A stretch of 5,815 nt of DNA from Paracoccaceae bacterium (GCA_015487335.1 WFPZ01000321.1:1-5815), one strand, 5' to 3'; positions 1 to 5,239 are shown, counted from the stretch's first letter. Program-made: numbers and translations. The notes: generated by a model from the sequence alone, not told the origin.

Positions 1-488
1 AGGCCGTTGGCGTTCTTGAAGGTGGTGCGGGTCATGCCCAGGGCCTTGGCCGTGCGGTTCATGCGCCGGGCGAAGGCGGCCTCCGAGCCCGAGATCGCCT
101 CGGCGATCGCGGTGGCCGCGTCATTGGCCGATTTAACCGCTGCAGCCCGGATCAGGTAGCGCAGCTTGATCTTCTGCCCCGGCTTGAGCCCCAGCTTGGA
201 GGGCGGCTCGTTGGCGGCCTTTCGCGAGACGGTGACCACGGTGTCGAGTGAGATCTCGCCTTTCCTGATCGCCTCGAAGGCGATGTAGAGGGTCATCATC
301 TTGGTCAGCGAGGCCGGGTGCAGGCGGGTATCGGCGTTGCGAGCGTATAACACCTCGCCGGTTCGGGCATCCATCACCATCGCGGCAAAGGGCGCCGAGC
401 GCGCCTGCAGCGGGGGCAGAAGCGCCAGAACCGTCAAGCCCAACAGAAACAACCCGAAACGGACAATCTGCCCCAGACGTTTTTCCAC
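1..488 (-). CDS. D-alanyl-D-alanine carboxypeptidase (serine peptidase S11, penicillin-binding protein), N-terminal part
   Basis: Removes the terminal D-Ala from peptidoglycan pentapeptides in the periplasm, as S11 family members do. The window holds codons 1-162; the C-terminus lies beyond its left edge. The start chosen is GTG at 488-486. It is preceded by AAAGG with an 8-base spacer and opens a clear signal peptide: positive residues (EKR, then R10), a hydrophobic stretch at residues 11-27 and a likely cleavage site near residues 29-32 (ARSA). Mature-protein motifs fit the family: the nucleophile box SLTK at residues 60-63 (Ser60, Lys63) within HPASLTKMMT, the second box SAN at 120-122 within KSANDAA, and a run near 151-162 ending in KNANG. 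The KTG box would lie outside the window. The frame stays open upstream of the GTG, so a longer N-terminus cannot be excluded, but it would bury the signal peptide. The nearest upstream gene on this strand is the HAD hydrolase, 261 bases away, so this gene probably has its own promoter. Confidence 0.93.
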   Translation of the reverse strand, partial: MEKRLGQIVRFGLFLLGLTVLALLPPLQARSAPFAAMVMDARTGEVLYARNADTRLHPASLTKMMTLYIAFEAIRKGEISLDTVVTVSRKAANEPPSKLGLKPGQKIKLRYLIRAAAVKSANDAATAIAEAISGSEAAFARRMNRTAKALGMTRTTFKNANG

Positions 489-556
489 GCCGCTTGCCTT
501 TACTGCCTCACGTGCCGGGGCGTTGATGTATGCCCCGTGCCTTGTTCTTTGACGCG

Positions 557-585
557 ACGCTAGCACAGGCTGGCGAATCGGAAAA
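557..585 (-). promoter_or_regulatory. Possible promoter of the carboxypeptidase gene
   Basis: On the minus strand TAGCGT (557-562) is preceded by TGTGC, giving an extended -10 look. TTTTCC (580-585) lies 17 bases upstream in the -35 position. The -10 is plausible for an alphaproteobacterial housekeeping promoter; the -35 is weak. Transcription would start near 550, giving a leader of about 60 bases before the GTG at 488. The three TATCGGGG repeats lie just upstream of this site. Confidence 0.3.
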
Positions 586-606
586 TACCCTAAATTCAAC
601 AACTTT

Positions 607-642
607 TATCGGGGCAGCTATCGGGGAAATTATCGGGGCAAC
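607..642. repeat. Three direct repeats of TATCGGGG at exact 12-base period
   Basis: TATCGGGG occurs at 607-614, 619-626 and 631-638, separated by 4-base spacers CAGC, AAAT and CAAC. The eight core bases are identical in all three copies while the spacers vary, which suggests a binding site more than a simple tandem duplication. On the minus strand, in the sense of the downstream carboxypeptidase gene, the unit reads CCCCGATA. The array lies about 57-88 bases upstream of the predicted transcription start, a usual place for an activator. It is in non-coding DNA between the hydrolase and carboxypeptidase genes. The rest of the 489-749 gap shows no gene I can support. Confidence 0.75.
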
Positions 643-721
643 GGGTGGCGGTGCCATATGTGGTAGAAACCAGCCCTGCCGCCACAACATGGCCGAACGG
701 CATTTCCCCGCCTGCCTTTGC

Positions 722-746
722 GCCGCCTGCGTTTAGACGGGGCGGC
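722..746 (-). terminator. Weak terminator-like inverted repeat after the HAD hydrolase
   Basis: GCCGCC (722-727) and GGCGGC (741-746) can form a 6-bp GC stem with a 13-base loop, starting 4 bases after the hydrolase stop codon (minus strand). No T-run follows, so it is not a canonical intrinsic terminator. It may instead protect the 3' end or be chance in GC-rich DNA. Confidence 0.22.
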
Positions 747-749
747 AGA

Positions 750-1457
750 TCATGGGTGGCGAAGTTCCGCCACCAGCACCGGCAGCTCTCCGAGGTGTGC
801 GATCTGGCGGTAGCGGGCATGTCCCTCGGGGGGGTCTTCGTGCTCCAGCTCCCAGGTCTGGCCATGGGGCACGAACACGCCCCAGCCCCCGGCCTCGATC
901 GCCGGGATCACGTCGGAGCGCATGGAGTTGCCCACCATCATCGCCTGCGTCGGGCCATCGCCGTGGCGGGCGAAGATCTCGCGGTATATCGCCGGGGTCT
1001 TGTCCGAGACGATCTCGACCCCGTCGAACAGCTCTCCCAGCCCCGATTGCGCCAGCTTGCGCTCCTGATCCAGCAGATCTCCCTTGGTGATCAGCAGGAT
1101 GCGGAATTCGGCGGCCAGTTCCTCGACGACTTCGCGGGCATGGGGCAGAAGCTCGATCGGGTGGCGCAGCATTTCCTGTCCGGCCTCGATCAGCTGGCGG
1201 ATCACCGAGGCGGGCACCGCCTCTTCCGTCACCTCGATGGCGGTCTCGATCATGGACAGCACGAAGCCCTTGATGCCGAACCCGTAATGGCCGAGGTTGC
1301 GCCGCTCGGCCTCGAGCAGGCGCGCGGCCAGATGCTCGGGCTCGGCATAATCGGCCAGCAGGGCGGCGAATCGCTCCTGGGTCATGCGGAAGAGGTGTTC
1401 ATTCTGCCACAGGGTATCGTCGGCATCGAAGCCGATAGTCGTCAGTTTCTTCGCCAT
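750..1457 (-). CDS. HAD-superfamily hydrolase (phosphatase-like)
   Basis: A 235-residue haloacid-dehalogenase-fold hydrolase, probably a cytosolic small-molecule phosphatase; the substrate cannot be read from the sequence. All four HAD motifs are visible. Motif I is FDADDT at residues 10-15 (nucleophile Asp11, acid/base Asp13). Motif II is the LLITKGD region at 121-127 (Thr124). The motif III lysine is Lys153 (SDKTP). Motif IV is GNSMRSD at 176-182, with the Mg-binding Asp182. The helical segment between motifs I and II (about residues 20-105) fits a subfamily I cap. The start chosen is ATG at 1457-1455, where GGAG lies 5 bases upstream and the product begins directly at MAKKLTTIGFDADDT. The frame is open to an ATG at 1592, but that would add 45 low-complexity residues and overlap the clpS promoter region. 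The gene is divergent from clpS across about 140 bases. Confidence 0.9.
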   Translation of the reverse strand: MAKKLTTIGFDADDTLWQNEHLFRMTQERFAALLADYAEPEHLAARLLEAERRNLGHYGFGIKGFVLSMIETAIEVTEEAVPASVIRQLIEAGQEMLRHPIELLPHAREVVEELAAEFRILLITKGDLLDQERKLAQSGLGELFDGVEIVSDKTPAIYREIFARHGDGPTQAMMVGNSMRSDVIPAIEAGGWGVFVPHGQTWELEHEDPPEGHARYRQIAHLGELPVLVAELRHP

Positions 1458-1502
1458 TCCGGCTCCACAGGCTGCAAATCGTCGCGAGTCGGGCAGCGCC
1501 CC

Positions 1503-1550
1503 CTTTTCACTTGGAGCGAACGGCTTATATAGTCCAGCCGAAGTATCCAA
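1503..1550. promoter_or_regulatory. Divergent promoter region between the HAD hydrolase and clpS
   Basis: The 140-base gap between the two divergent starts contains one AT-rich core, CTTATATAGT (1524-1533). On the plus strand it offers TATAGT (1528-1533) as a -10 for clpS, with a poor -35 (TTTCAC, 1505-1510) 17 bases upstream. CTTATAT (1524-1530), with CTTT 17 bases upstream, also weakly resembles an alphaproteobacterial heat-shock sigma-32 site. On the minus strand TATAAG (1524-1529) with TTGGAT (1545-1550) at 15-base spacing could serve the hydrolase. The core is flanked by an inverted repeat, CGGCT (1521-1525) and AGCCG (1536-1540). The assignment is by eye only. Confidence 0.35.
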
Positions 1551-1597
1551 TCCTTTCTGACCGGAGATTTTCCGCGTTGACCCTGACGCCATTCACG

Positions 1598-1918
1598 ATG
1601 TCGGACGACAAGGACGGCCCCGACGGTGAAGCCGGGGTTGTCACCGCGACGCGTACCAGGACAAGGCGCCCGCCGCGCTACAAGGTGCTGCTGCTCAACG
1701 ACGATTACACGCCGATGGAGTTCGTCGTTCATGTGCTGGAGCGTTTCTTCGGCATGAGCCATGCCCAGGCCTTCGAGCTGATGCTGACGGTGCACAAGAA
1801 GGGGCTGGCGGTGGTGGGGGTTTTCCCATACGAGGTTGCCGAGACGAAGGTCAGCCAGGTGATGGATTTCGCCCGCCGTCATCAGCATCCGCTTCAGTGC
1901 ACCATGGAAAGGGAATAG
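1598..1918 (+). CDS. clpS: ATP-dependent Clp protease adaptor ClpS
   Basis: A 106-residue adaptor that binds N-degron substrates (N-terminal Phe, Leu, Trp or Tyr) and delivers them to the ClpA unfoldase of ClpAP in the cytosol. After a flexible acidic tail (residues 1-22), the core matches the family throughout. The pocket residues of E. coli ClpS occur at the same numbers here: Asn34, Asp35, Asp36, Thr38, Met40, Val43, Met62, Val65, His66 and Leu99. The segments VAETKVSQVMDFAR and HPLQCTMERE are characteristic. The ATG at 1598 gives the usual MSDD-type N-terminus but has no good ribosome-binding site. An in-frame TTG at 1577, 10 bases after GGAG (1563-1566), would add 7 residues and is a real alternative. 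The gene heads a probable operon with the methyltransferase (21-base gap). clpA is not the next gene. Confidence 0.96.
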   Translation: MSDDKDGPDGEAGVVTATRTRTRRPPRYKVLLLNDDYTPMEFVVHVLERFFGMSHAQAFELMLTVHKKGLAVVGVFPYEVAETKVSQVMDFARRHQHPLQCTMERE

Positions 1919-1931
1919 GGCGAAGTCGCCC
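1918..1931 (+). promoter_or_regulatory. Small hairpin in the clpS-methyltransferase gap
   Basis: GGGCGA (1918-1923), AG, TCGCCC (1926-1931) is a perfect inverted repeat that begins on the last base of the clpS stop codon. It realistically folds as a 5-bp stem with a 4-base AAGT loop. No T-run follows, so it is not a classical terminator. The methyltransferase ATG at 1940 has no Shine-Dalgarno sequence of its own. Folding out the hairpin would bring AAGGG (1909-1913), inside the end of clpS, to about 12 bases from that ATG. A role in translational coupling or message processing is inference. Confidence 0.5.
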
Positions 1932-1939
1932 TCAGCCGC

Positions 1940-2935
1940 ATGGCCCGTTCTCGTCTGACACTCGCGCTTGAAAGCGGTGATTTCGCGTTGCCGGAAAACG
2001 GCCGCATCGCCGTGCTGCGCCCGACGGGGGGGCATGATCTTTCCGCCCTGCCGCTCGAGAGGGTGCATGTGGTGCAGGGCTTCTTCCCCGATCACCAGGC
2101 CTGGGCCGAACGCGGACTTGCGGTTTCGGTCGCTCCCGAGGGCGAATATGCCGCCGCGCTGGTCTGCCTGCCGCGCGCCAAGGCGCATGCCCGCGCGCTG
2201 GTGGCGCAGGCGCGCGCGCTGGTCGGAGAGGGGCCGGTGCTGGTGGACGGGCAGAAGACCGACGGGGTGGAGAGCATCCTGCGCGATTGCCGCCGCGCCG
2301 GGGCGCGGGTGGAGGGTGTGCTCTCCAAGGCCCATGGCAAGCTGTTCTGGTTTGCGGGCGGGGATTTCGCAGATTGGCAGGCGGCGGCGGAGTCGAGAAC
2401 GGCAGAAGGCTTCGTCACCCGCCCCGGCGTCTTTTCCGCCGACGGGGTGGATCGGGGCTCGCGCCTGCTGGCCGAGGCGCTGCCGGCGGGCCTTTCGGGC
2501 CGGGTGGCCGATCTGGGCGCGGGTTGGGGCTATCTGGCGCGGGCGGTTCTCGCCCATGACGGGGTGAGCGAATGCCACCTGGTGGAGGCCGAGCACGACG
2601 CGCTGGAATGCGCGCGCCTCAACGTCACCGATCCGCGCGCCCGCTTCCACTGGGCCGACGCCCGCAGCTTTGCCGACAAGGCGGGCTTCGACCATGTCGT
2701 CACCAACCCGCCCTTCCACACCGGCCGCGAAGCCGACACCGCCCTTGGCCAGGCCTTCGTGGCCGCCGCGGCCCGGCTTTTGCGCCCGCGCGGCACGCTG
2801 TGGCTGGTGGCCAACCGCCATCTGCCTTATGAAGCTGCCTTGCAGGCGGCCTTTGTGGAGGCGGCCGAAGTGGGCGGTGACAGTGGTTTCAAGCTGTTCC
2901 GGGCGGCGCGTCCGCGGCGGAACAGGAAGGAATGA
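1940..2935 (+). CDS. RsmC-like class I SAM-dependent rRNA (guanine-N2) methyltransferase
   Basis: A 331-residue two-part methyltransferase of the RsmC/RlmG type (COG2813-like). Known members transfer a methyl group from S-adenosylmethionine to the exocyclic N2 of a guanine in rRNA (RsmC: G1207 of 16S rRNA). The N-terminal half (about residues 1-150) is the degenerate methyltransferase-like domain typical of the group and includes KTDGVES at 106-112. The catalytic half follows PGVFSADGVDRGSRLL (162-177). SAM motif I is DLGAGWGYLA at 191-200, an acidic residue ending the second strand lies at EAE 216-218, and the catalytic NPPFH is at 256-260. The basic C-terminus (RPRRNRKE) could contact RNA. 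The length fits the family (E. coli RsmC about 343). The ATG at 1940 lacks a clear ribosome-binding site and may depend on coupling to clpS. The exact target base is inferred from the family. Confidence 0.88.
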   Translation: MARSRLTLALESGDFALPENGRIAVLRPTGGHDLSALPLERVHVVQGFFPDHQAWAERGLAVSVAPEGEYAAALVCLPRAKAHARALVAQARALVGEGPVLVDGQKTDGVESILRDCRRAGARVEGVLSKAHGKLFWFAGGDFADWQAAAESRTAEGFVTRPGVFSADGVDRGSRLLAEALPAGLSGRVADLGAGWGYLARAVLAHDGVSECHLVEAEHDALECARLNVTDPRARFHWADARSFADKAGFDHVVTNPPFHTGREADTALGQAFVAAAARLLRPRGTLWLVANRHLPYEAALQAAFVEAAEVGGDSGFKLFRAARPRRNRKE

Positions 2936-2958
2936 CCGGCCCGCAGCGGCCGGCGTGA
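2932..2958 (+). other. Eight-codon minicistron overlapping the methyltransferase stop
   Basis: ATG at 2932-2934 overlaps the methyltransferase TGA (2933-2935) in an ATGA arrangement. It opens an 8-codon frame (MTGPQRPA) closed by TGA at 2956-2958. A strong Shine-Dalgarno-like run AGGAAGG (2924-2930) lies just upstream, with AGGA ending 4 bases before the ATG. The SDR start follows 19 bases after this stop. A leader or reinitiation role for the SDR is possible. The purine run also encodes the last methyltransferase codons, so chance remains likely. Confidence 0.22.
2936..2953 (+). promoter_or_regulatory. Hairpin in the methyltransferase-SDR gap
   Basis: CCGGCC (2936-2941) and GGCCGG (2948-2953) form a perfect 6-bp GC stem with a 6-base loop, starting on the base after the methyltransferase stop codon. 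There is no T-run. Like the hairpin after clpS it touches the preceding stop codon, so it may be a processing or stability element inside the operon. It also falls inside the minicistron. Confidence 0.4.
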
Positions 2959-2977
2959 ACGGACAGGAACCGGGAAG

Positions 2978-3790
2978 ATGTCATTCTCCATATCCGGCAA
3001 GACCGCCATCGTCACCGGCGCCGCCAACGGCATCGGCCTGGCGATCGCCCGCCATTTCGCCGACCACGGCGCCAACGTGATGTTCGCCGACATGGACGAG
3101 GGCAGCCTGATCGAGCAGGTGGGAGACATCGCCGGAAAGGACGACAGCAACATCCGCTACTTCGCCGGCGACCTGCGCGAGAAACTGGCCCAGGCCAACC
3201 TGCTTTCGGCCACGCTGGATGCCTTCGACCAGGTGGATATCCTGGTCAATGCCAGCCGCCAGGTGCTTCCCACCGATCCGCTCGACCGTGACGATCACTC
3301 CTTGGAAGTACTGCTGGAGCAGAACCTCATGACGGGGTATCGCCTGTCCCAGGTGGTCGCGCAGCGAATGATCCGGCAGGCCGAACGGGAGGGGCGCGAA
3401 AACGGGCCGGTGGGTTCCATCGTCAACCTCTCGTCCATTGCCGCCCGGCGCAGCCGGCCCGATCTGCTGGCCTATTCGGTTTCCACCGCCGCGCAGGACC
3501 AGATGACCCGTTCGCTGGCCCTGGCGCTGGCGCCGCACCGGATCCGCGTCAACGGGGTGGCCATCGGCTCGGTCATGAGCAACTCGTTGCAGGAGGCGCT
3601 GCGCGACGATGAGGAAAAGCGCCGCCAGATCACCGCTCACACGCCGCTGGGCCGGATCGCCGGGCCGGGAGAGCTGGCCGAGGTGGTGCAGTTCCTGGTT
3701 TCCGAGGCGGCCTGTTTCATCACCGGCCAGATCGTTACCATCGACGGTGGGCGCACCCTGATGGATTCGGTCCCCGTTTCATCGCACTGA
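2978..3790 (+). CDS. Short-chain dehydrogenase/reductase (SDR) family protein with substituted catalytic lysine
   Basis: A 270-residue classical-type SDR with a Rossmann fold, presumably binding NAD(P)H in the cytosol; the substrate is unknown. The cofactor loop TGAANGIG is at residues 13-20, and Asp38 after the second strand (FADMD) suggests NAD(H) preference. GDL (64-66) is the adenine-contact Asp region. The usual NNAG is replaced by VNAS (90-93). The structural/catalytic Asn is Asn116, Ser153 (NLSS) sits 13 residues before Tyr166 (AYSVST), and HRIRVNGV (187-194) and FITGQIVTIDGG (247-258) are typical of the fold. Unusually, the position four after Tyr166 is Thr170, where the family has an almost invariant Lys, so normal SDR chemistry may be lost or altered. 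The start ATG at 2978 has AGGA (2965-2968) 9 bases upstream. It is the third gene of the probable clpS operon and ends 6 bases from the convergent lipoprotein gene. Confidence 0.92.
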   Translation: MSFSISGKTAIVTGAANGIGLAIARHFADHGANVMFADMDEGSLIEQVGDIAGKDDSNIRYFAGDLREKLAQANLLSATLDAFDQVDILVNASRQVLPTDPLDRDDHSLEVLLEQNLMTGYRLSQVVAQRMIRQAEREGRENGPVGSIVNLSSIAARRSRPDLLAYSVSTAAQDQMTRSLALALAPHRIRVNGVAIGSVMSNSLQEALRDDEEKRRQITAHTPLGRIAGPGELAEVVQFLVSEAACFITGQIVTIDGGRTLMDSVPVSSH

Positions 3791-3796
3791 AGGCTG

Positions 3797-4171
3797 TCAG
3801 GCTTCGGGGTAGAGCCGGCGGCACTCCTCCACCACCGCCTTGGCCCGGGCAGCCAGTTCCTCGCGCTTGGCAAGCAGCGAGTTCAGCTTGGCCTGCTCGG
3901 CGTCGAGGTCGATGGCGACCGGCACCTCGCGGGTATAGGCCACCGGAACGTCGCACCACACCTCCTGCCCGTTGACCACCCCGCAGACCTGCGGTTCCAG
4001 CTCGAAATACTCTTCCTCCTTGATCGCGTAGCCCCGGCTGATATTCAGTTGTGTGGTCTGGATCAGCCCTTCGACGACGCGCAGGTCCTTGGTGGCGTTG
4101 TCGATGCACTGCTGCTGGGGGGTGACGCAGGCGGCGAGAAAGAAGAGAGAACCGATGAGATAGGGCCGCAT
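3797..4171 (-). CDS. Small uncharacterised lipoprotein
   Basis: A 124-residue predicted lipoprotein of unknown function; I do not recognise a named family. The N-terminus MRPYLIGSLFFLAAC is a lipoprotein signal with lipobox LAAC at residues 12-15 and Cys15 as the lipidated residue. Val16 and Thr17 after the Cys, with no Asp at +2, would allow sorting to the outer membrane. Four further cysteines (22, 63, 73 and 117) could form disulfides in the periplasm. Residues 88-118 are rich in Ala, Glu, Lys and Leu and look like a helical, possibly coiled-coil, tail. The start is ATG at 4171-4169, with GGAG ending 7 bases upstream. The frame continues to an ATG at 4258, but that would bury the signal peptide. 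The gene is divergent from hemF (104-base gap) and convergent with the SDR gene. Confidence 0.85.
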   Translation of the reverse strand: MRPYLIGSLFFLAACVTPQQQCIDNATKDLRVVEGLIQTTQLNISRGYAIKEEEYFELEPQVCGVVNGQEVWCDVPVAYTREVPVAIDLDAEQAKLNSLLAKREELAARAKAVVEECRRLYPEA

Positions 4172-4189
4172 GGCGATGCTCCGGACAGG

Positions 4190-4219
4190 TTGCGATGACG
4201 TCAGGATATGTCGTATGCG
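4190..4219 (+). promoter_or_regulatory. hemF: Possible hemF promoter
   Basis: TTGCGA (4190-4195) and TATGCG (4214-4219) are separated by 18 bases, each matching four of six consensus bases. A start near 4226 would leave a leader of about 50 bases before the hemF ATG at 4276. I saw no FnrL-type TTGAT-N4-ATCAA site and no TGT-N12-ACA (PpsR-type) site in the gap. Confidence 0.3.
4196..4203. repeat. Perfect 8-base palindrome TGACGTCA in the hemF-lipoprotein promoter region
   Basis: TGACGTCA lies directly after the predicted hemF -35 and touches the predicted lipoprotein -10 (AGGATA at 4203-4208 on the plus strand). A dimeric regulator bound here would cover both promoters. The palindrome is short and could be chance. 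Confidence 0.3.
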
Positions 4220-4230
4220 CCGGCTTGCAA
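4203..4230 (-). promoter_or_regulatory. Possible promoter of the lipoprotein gene
   Basis: Read on the minus strand, TTGCAA (4230-4225) and TATCCT (4208-4203) are separated by 16 bases, each matching four of six consensus bases. The -10 is 31 bases from the ATG at 4171, leaving a leader of about 25 bases that holds the GGAG ribosome-binding site. It overlaps the predicted hemF promoter on the other strand. Confidence 0.38.
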
Positions 4231-4275
4231 AGCAGGTCGGGAGCGGGGCGAAACGCACGCGAAGGGAAAAACGGG

Positions 4276-5166
4276 ATGAGCGACGAATTCGAAGACAGAA
4301 AACGGCGGGCCTCGGCCTGGTTCCGGCAGCTGCGCGACGAGATCGTCGCCGCTTTCGAAGCGCTGGAAGACAGCCAGCAGACGGGCCCCTTCGCCGCGCG
4401 TCCGCCGGGCCGGTTCGAGCTGAGCGAAACCCGCCGCGCCTCCGAAGACGGTAGCGACGCCGGCGGCGGGCTGATGAGCGTGATGCGCGGCGGCCGGGTG
4501 TTCGAGAAGGTGGGCGTCAATGTCTCGACCGTCTACGGCACGCTTGGCGAGGCCGCGCGAAAGGCGATGGCGGCGCGCGGCGTGCCGGGGCTGGACGACG
4601 ATCCGCGCTTCTGGGCCTCGGGGATTTCGCTGGTGGCCCACATGCAGAACCCCCACACCCCCTCGGTGCACATGAACACCCGCATGTTCTGGACGCCGGG
4701 CGCCTGGTGGTTCGGCGGCGGGGCCGATCTCAACCCCTGCATCGAGTATGACGAGGACACCGCCCATTTCCATGCCGTCCTGAAAGAGCACTGCGACCGC
4801 CACGATCCGGGCTACTACCCCCGCTTCAAGGCCTGGGCCGACGAATATTTCTTCGTCCCTCACCGCGGGCGGGCGCGCGGCGTGGGCGGCATCTTCTTCG
4901 ACGATCACAACACGGGCGACTGGGAGGCCGATTTCGCCTTCACCCAGGATGCCGGGCGTGCCTTCCTGCCGGCCTTCCTGCCGGTTGTCGAGCGGCGCCG
5001 AGACACGCCCTGGAGCGATGCCGACAAGGACACCCAGCTGATCCACCGCGGCCTCTACGCCGAATACAACCTGGTCTATGACCGGGGCACCAGGTTCGGC
5101 CTGGCCACCGGGCATGACGCCAACGCGGTGCTGATGAGCCTGCCGCCTCTGGCCAAGTGGGTGTAG
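4276..5166 (+). CDS. hemF: Oxygen-dependent coproporphyrinogen III oxidase
   Basis: Catalyses the O2-dependent oxidative decarboxylation of coproporphyrinogen III to protoporphyrinogen IX in heme (and, in phototrophs, bacteriochlorophyll) synthesis; a cytosolic homodimer. The 296 residues are close to E. coli HemF (299). Family landmarks are GGGLMSVMRGGRVFEKVGVN (63-82), conserved histidines in LVAHMQNPHTPSVHMNTR (H122, H127, H132), WWFGGGADLNP (144-154), the signature region KAWADEYFFVPHR to GGIFFDD (185-210) and EYNLVYDRGTRFGL (263-276). The signature Cys is Ala188 here. The start ATG at 4276 has AAGGG (4262-4266) 9 bases upstream. The protein ends SLPPLAKWV, about 25 residues earlier than the E. 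coli enzyme relative to the PPLxxW motif; alphaproteobacterial HemF proteins usually end near there, so it is probably complete. Its TAG stop overlaps the left end of the adjacent insertion sequence. Confidence 0.96.
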   Translation: MSDEFEDRKRRASAWFRQLRDEIVAAFEALEDSQQTGPFAARPPGRFELSETRRASEDGSDAGGGLMSVMRGGRVFEKVGVNVSTVYGTLGEAARKAMAARGVPGLDDDPRFWASGISLVAHMQNPHTPSVHMNTRMFWTPGAWWFGGGADLNPCIEYDEDTAHFHAVLKEHCDRHDPGYYPRFKAWADEYFFVPHRGRARGVGGIFFDDHNTGDWEADFAFTQDAGRAFLPAFLPVVERRRDTPWSDADKDTQLIHRGLYAEYNLVYDRGTRFGLATGHDANAVLMSLPPLAKWV

Positions 5167-5180
5167 GTTCTGTTGACAAA
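5166..5180 (+). repeat. Left terminal end of the insertion sequence
   Basis: GGTTCTGTTGACAAA is the likely start of the left inverted repeat. It contains a perfect -35 hexamer TTGACA (5173-5178) reading inward, but I find no good -10 at 16-18 bases. Its partner at the right end is not in the window, so the repeat cannot be confirmed by pairing. Just inside lies a short palindrome, AAGGA-TT-TCCTT (5182-5193). Confidence 0.5.
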
Positions 5181-5239
5181 AAAGGATTTCCTTCGTGGCG
5201 GAAGCGTGATTCAAGATGCCATCTGCAAGGGAGGTCATC

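Noticed and set aside
607..642. A CRISPR-like or replication-iteron reading of the TATCGGGG array
   Set aside because: Repeats of 8 bases with 4-base spacers are far too short for CRISPR, and there is no replication gene or DnaA box context; a regulator site fits better.
645..1532. A 295-codon plus-strand frame over the HAD hydrolase
   Set aside because: The minus-strand frame carries all four HAD motifs; this one has no recognisable domain and a Gly/His/Gln-rich shadow composition.
1442..2821. A 459-codon open frame on the minus strand antisense to clpS and the methyltransferase gene
   Set aside because: It is the complement of two clearly recognised genes, its product is rich in Arg, Ala, Gly and His with no domain, and long antisense frames are expected in high-GC DNA.
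2981..3640. A 219-codon minus-strand frame antisense to the SDR gene
   Set aside because: It is the complement of a well-supported SDR coding region and shows no family features.
3788..3812. A bidirectional terminator between the SDR and lipoprotein genes
   Set aside because: GAAG and CTTC around the gap give at most a 4-bp stem with no T-run on either strand.
3735..4520. A 261-codon minus-strand frame spanning the lipoprotein and part of hemF
   Set aside because: The overlapping frame with an intact lipoprotein signal and well-placed GGAG is the real gene; this one is Arg/Pro/Ser-rich and overlaps three genes.
5173..5201. An inward promoter in the IS left end based on the perfect TTGACA at 5173-5178
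   Set aside because: No acceptable -10 hexamer lies 16-18 bases downstream (the sequence there is GC-rich GTGGCGG), so only a lone -35 is seen.
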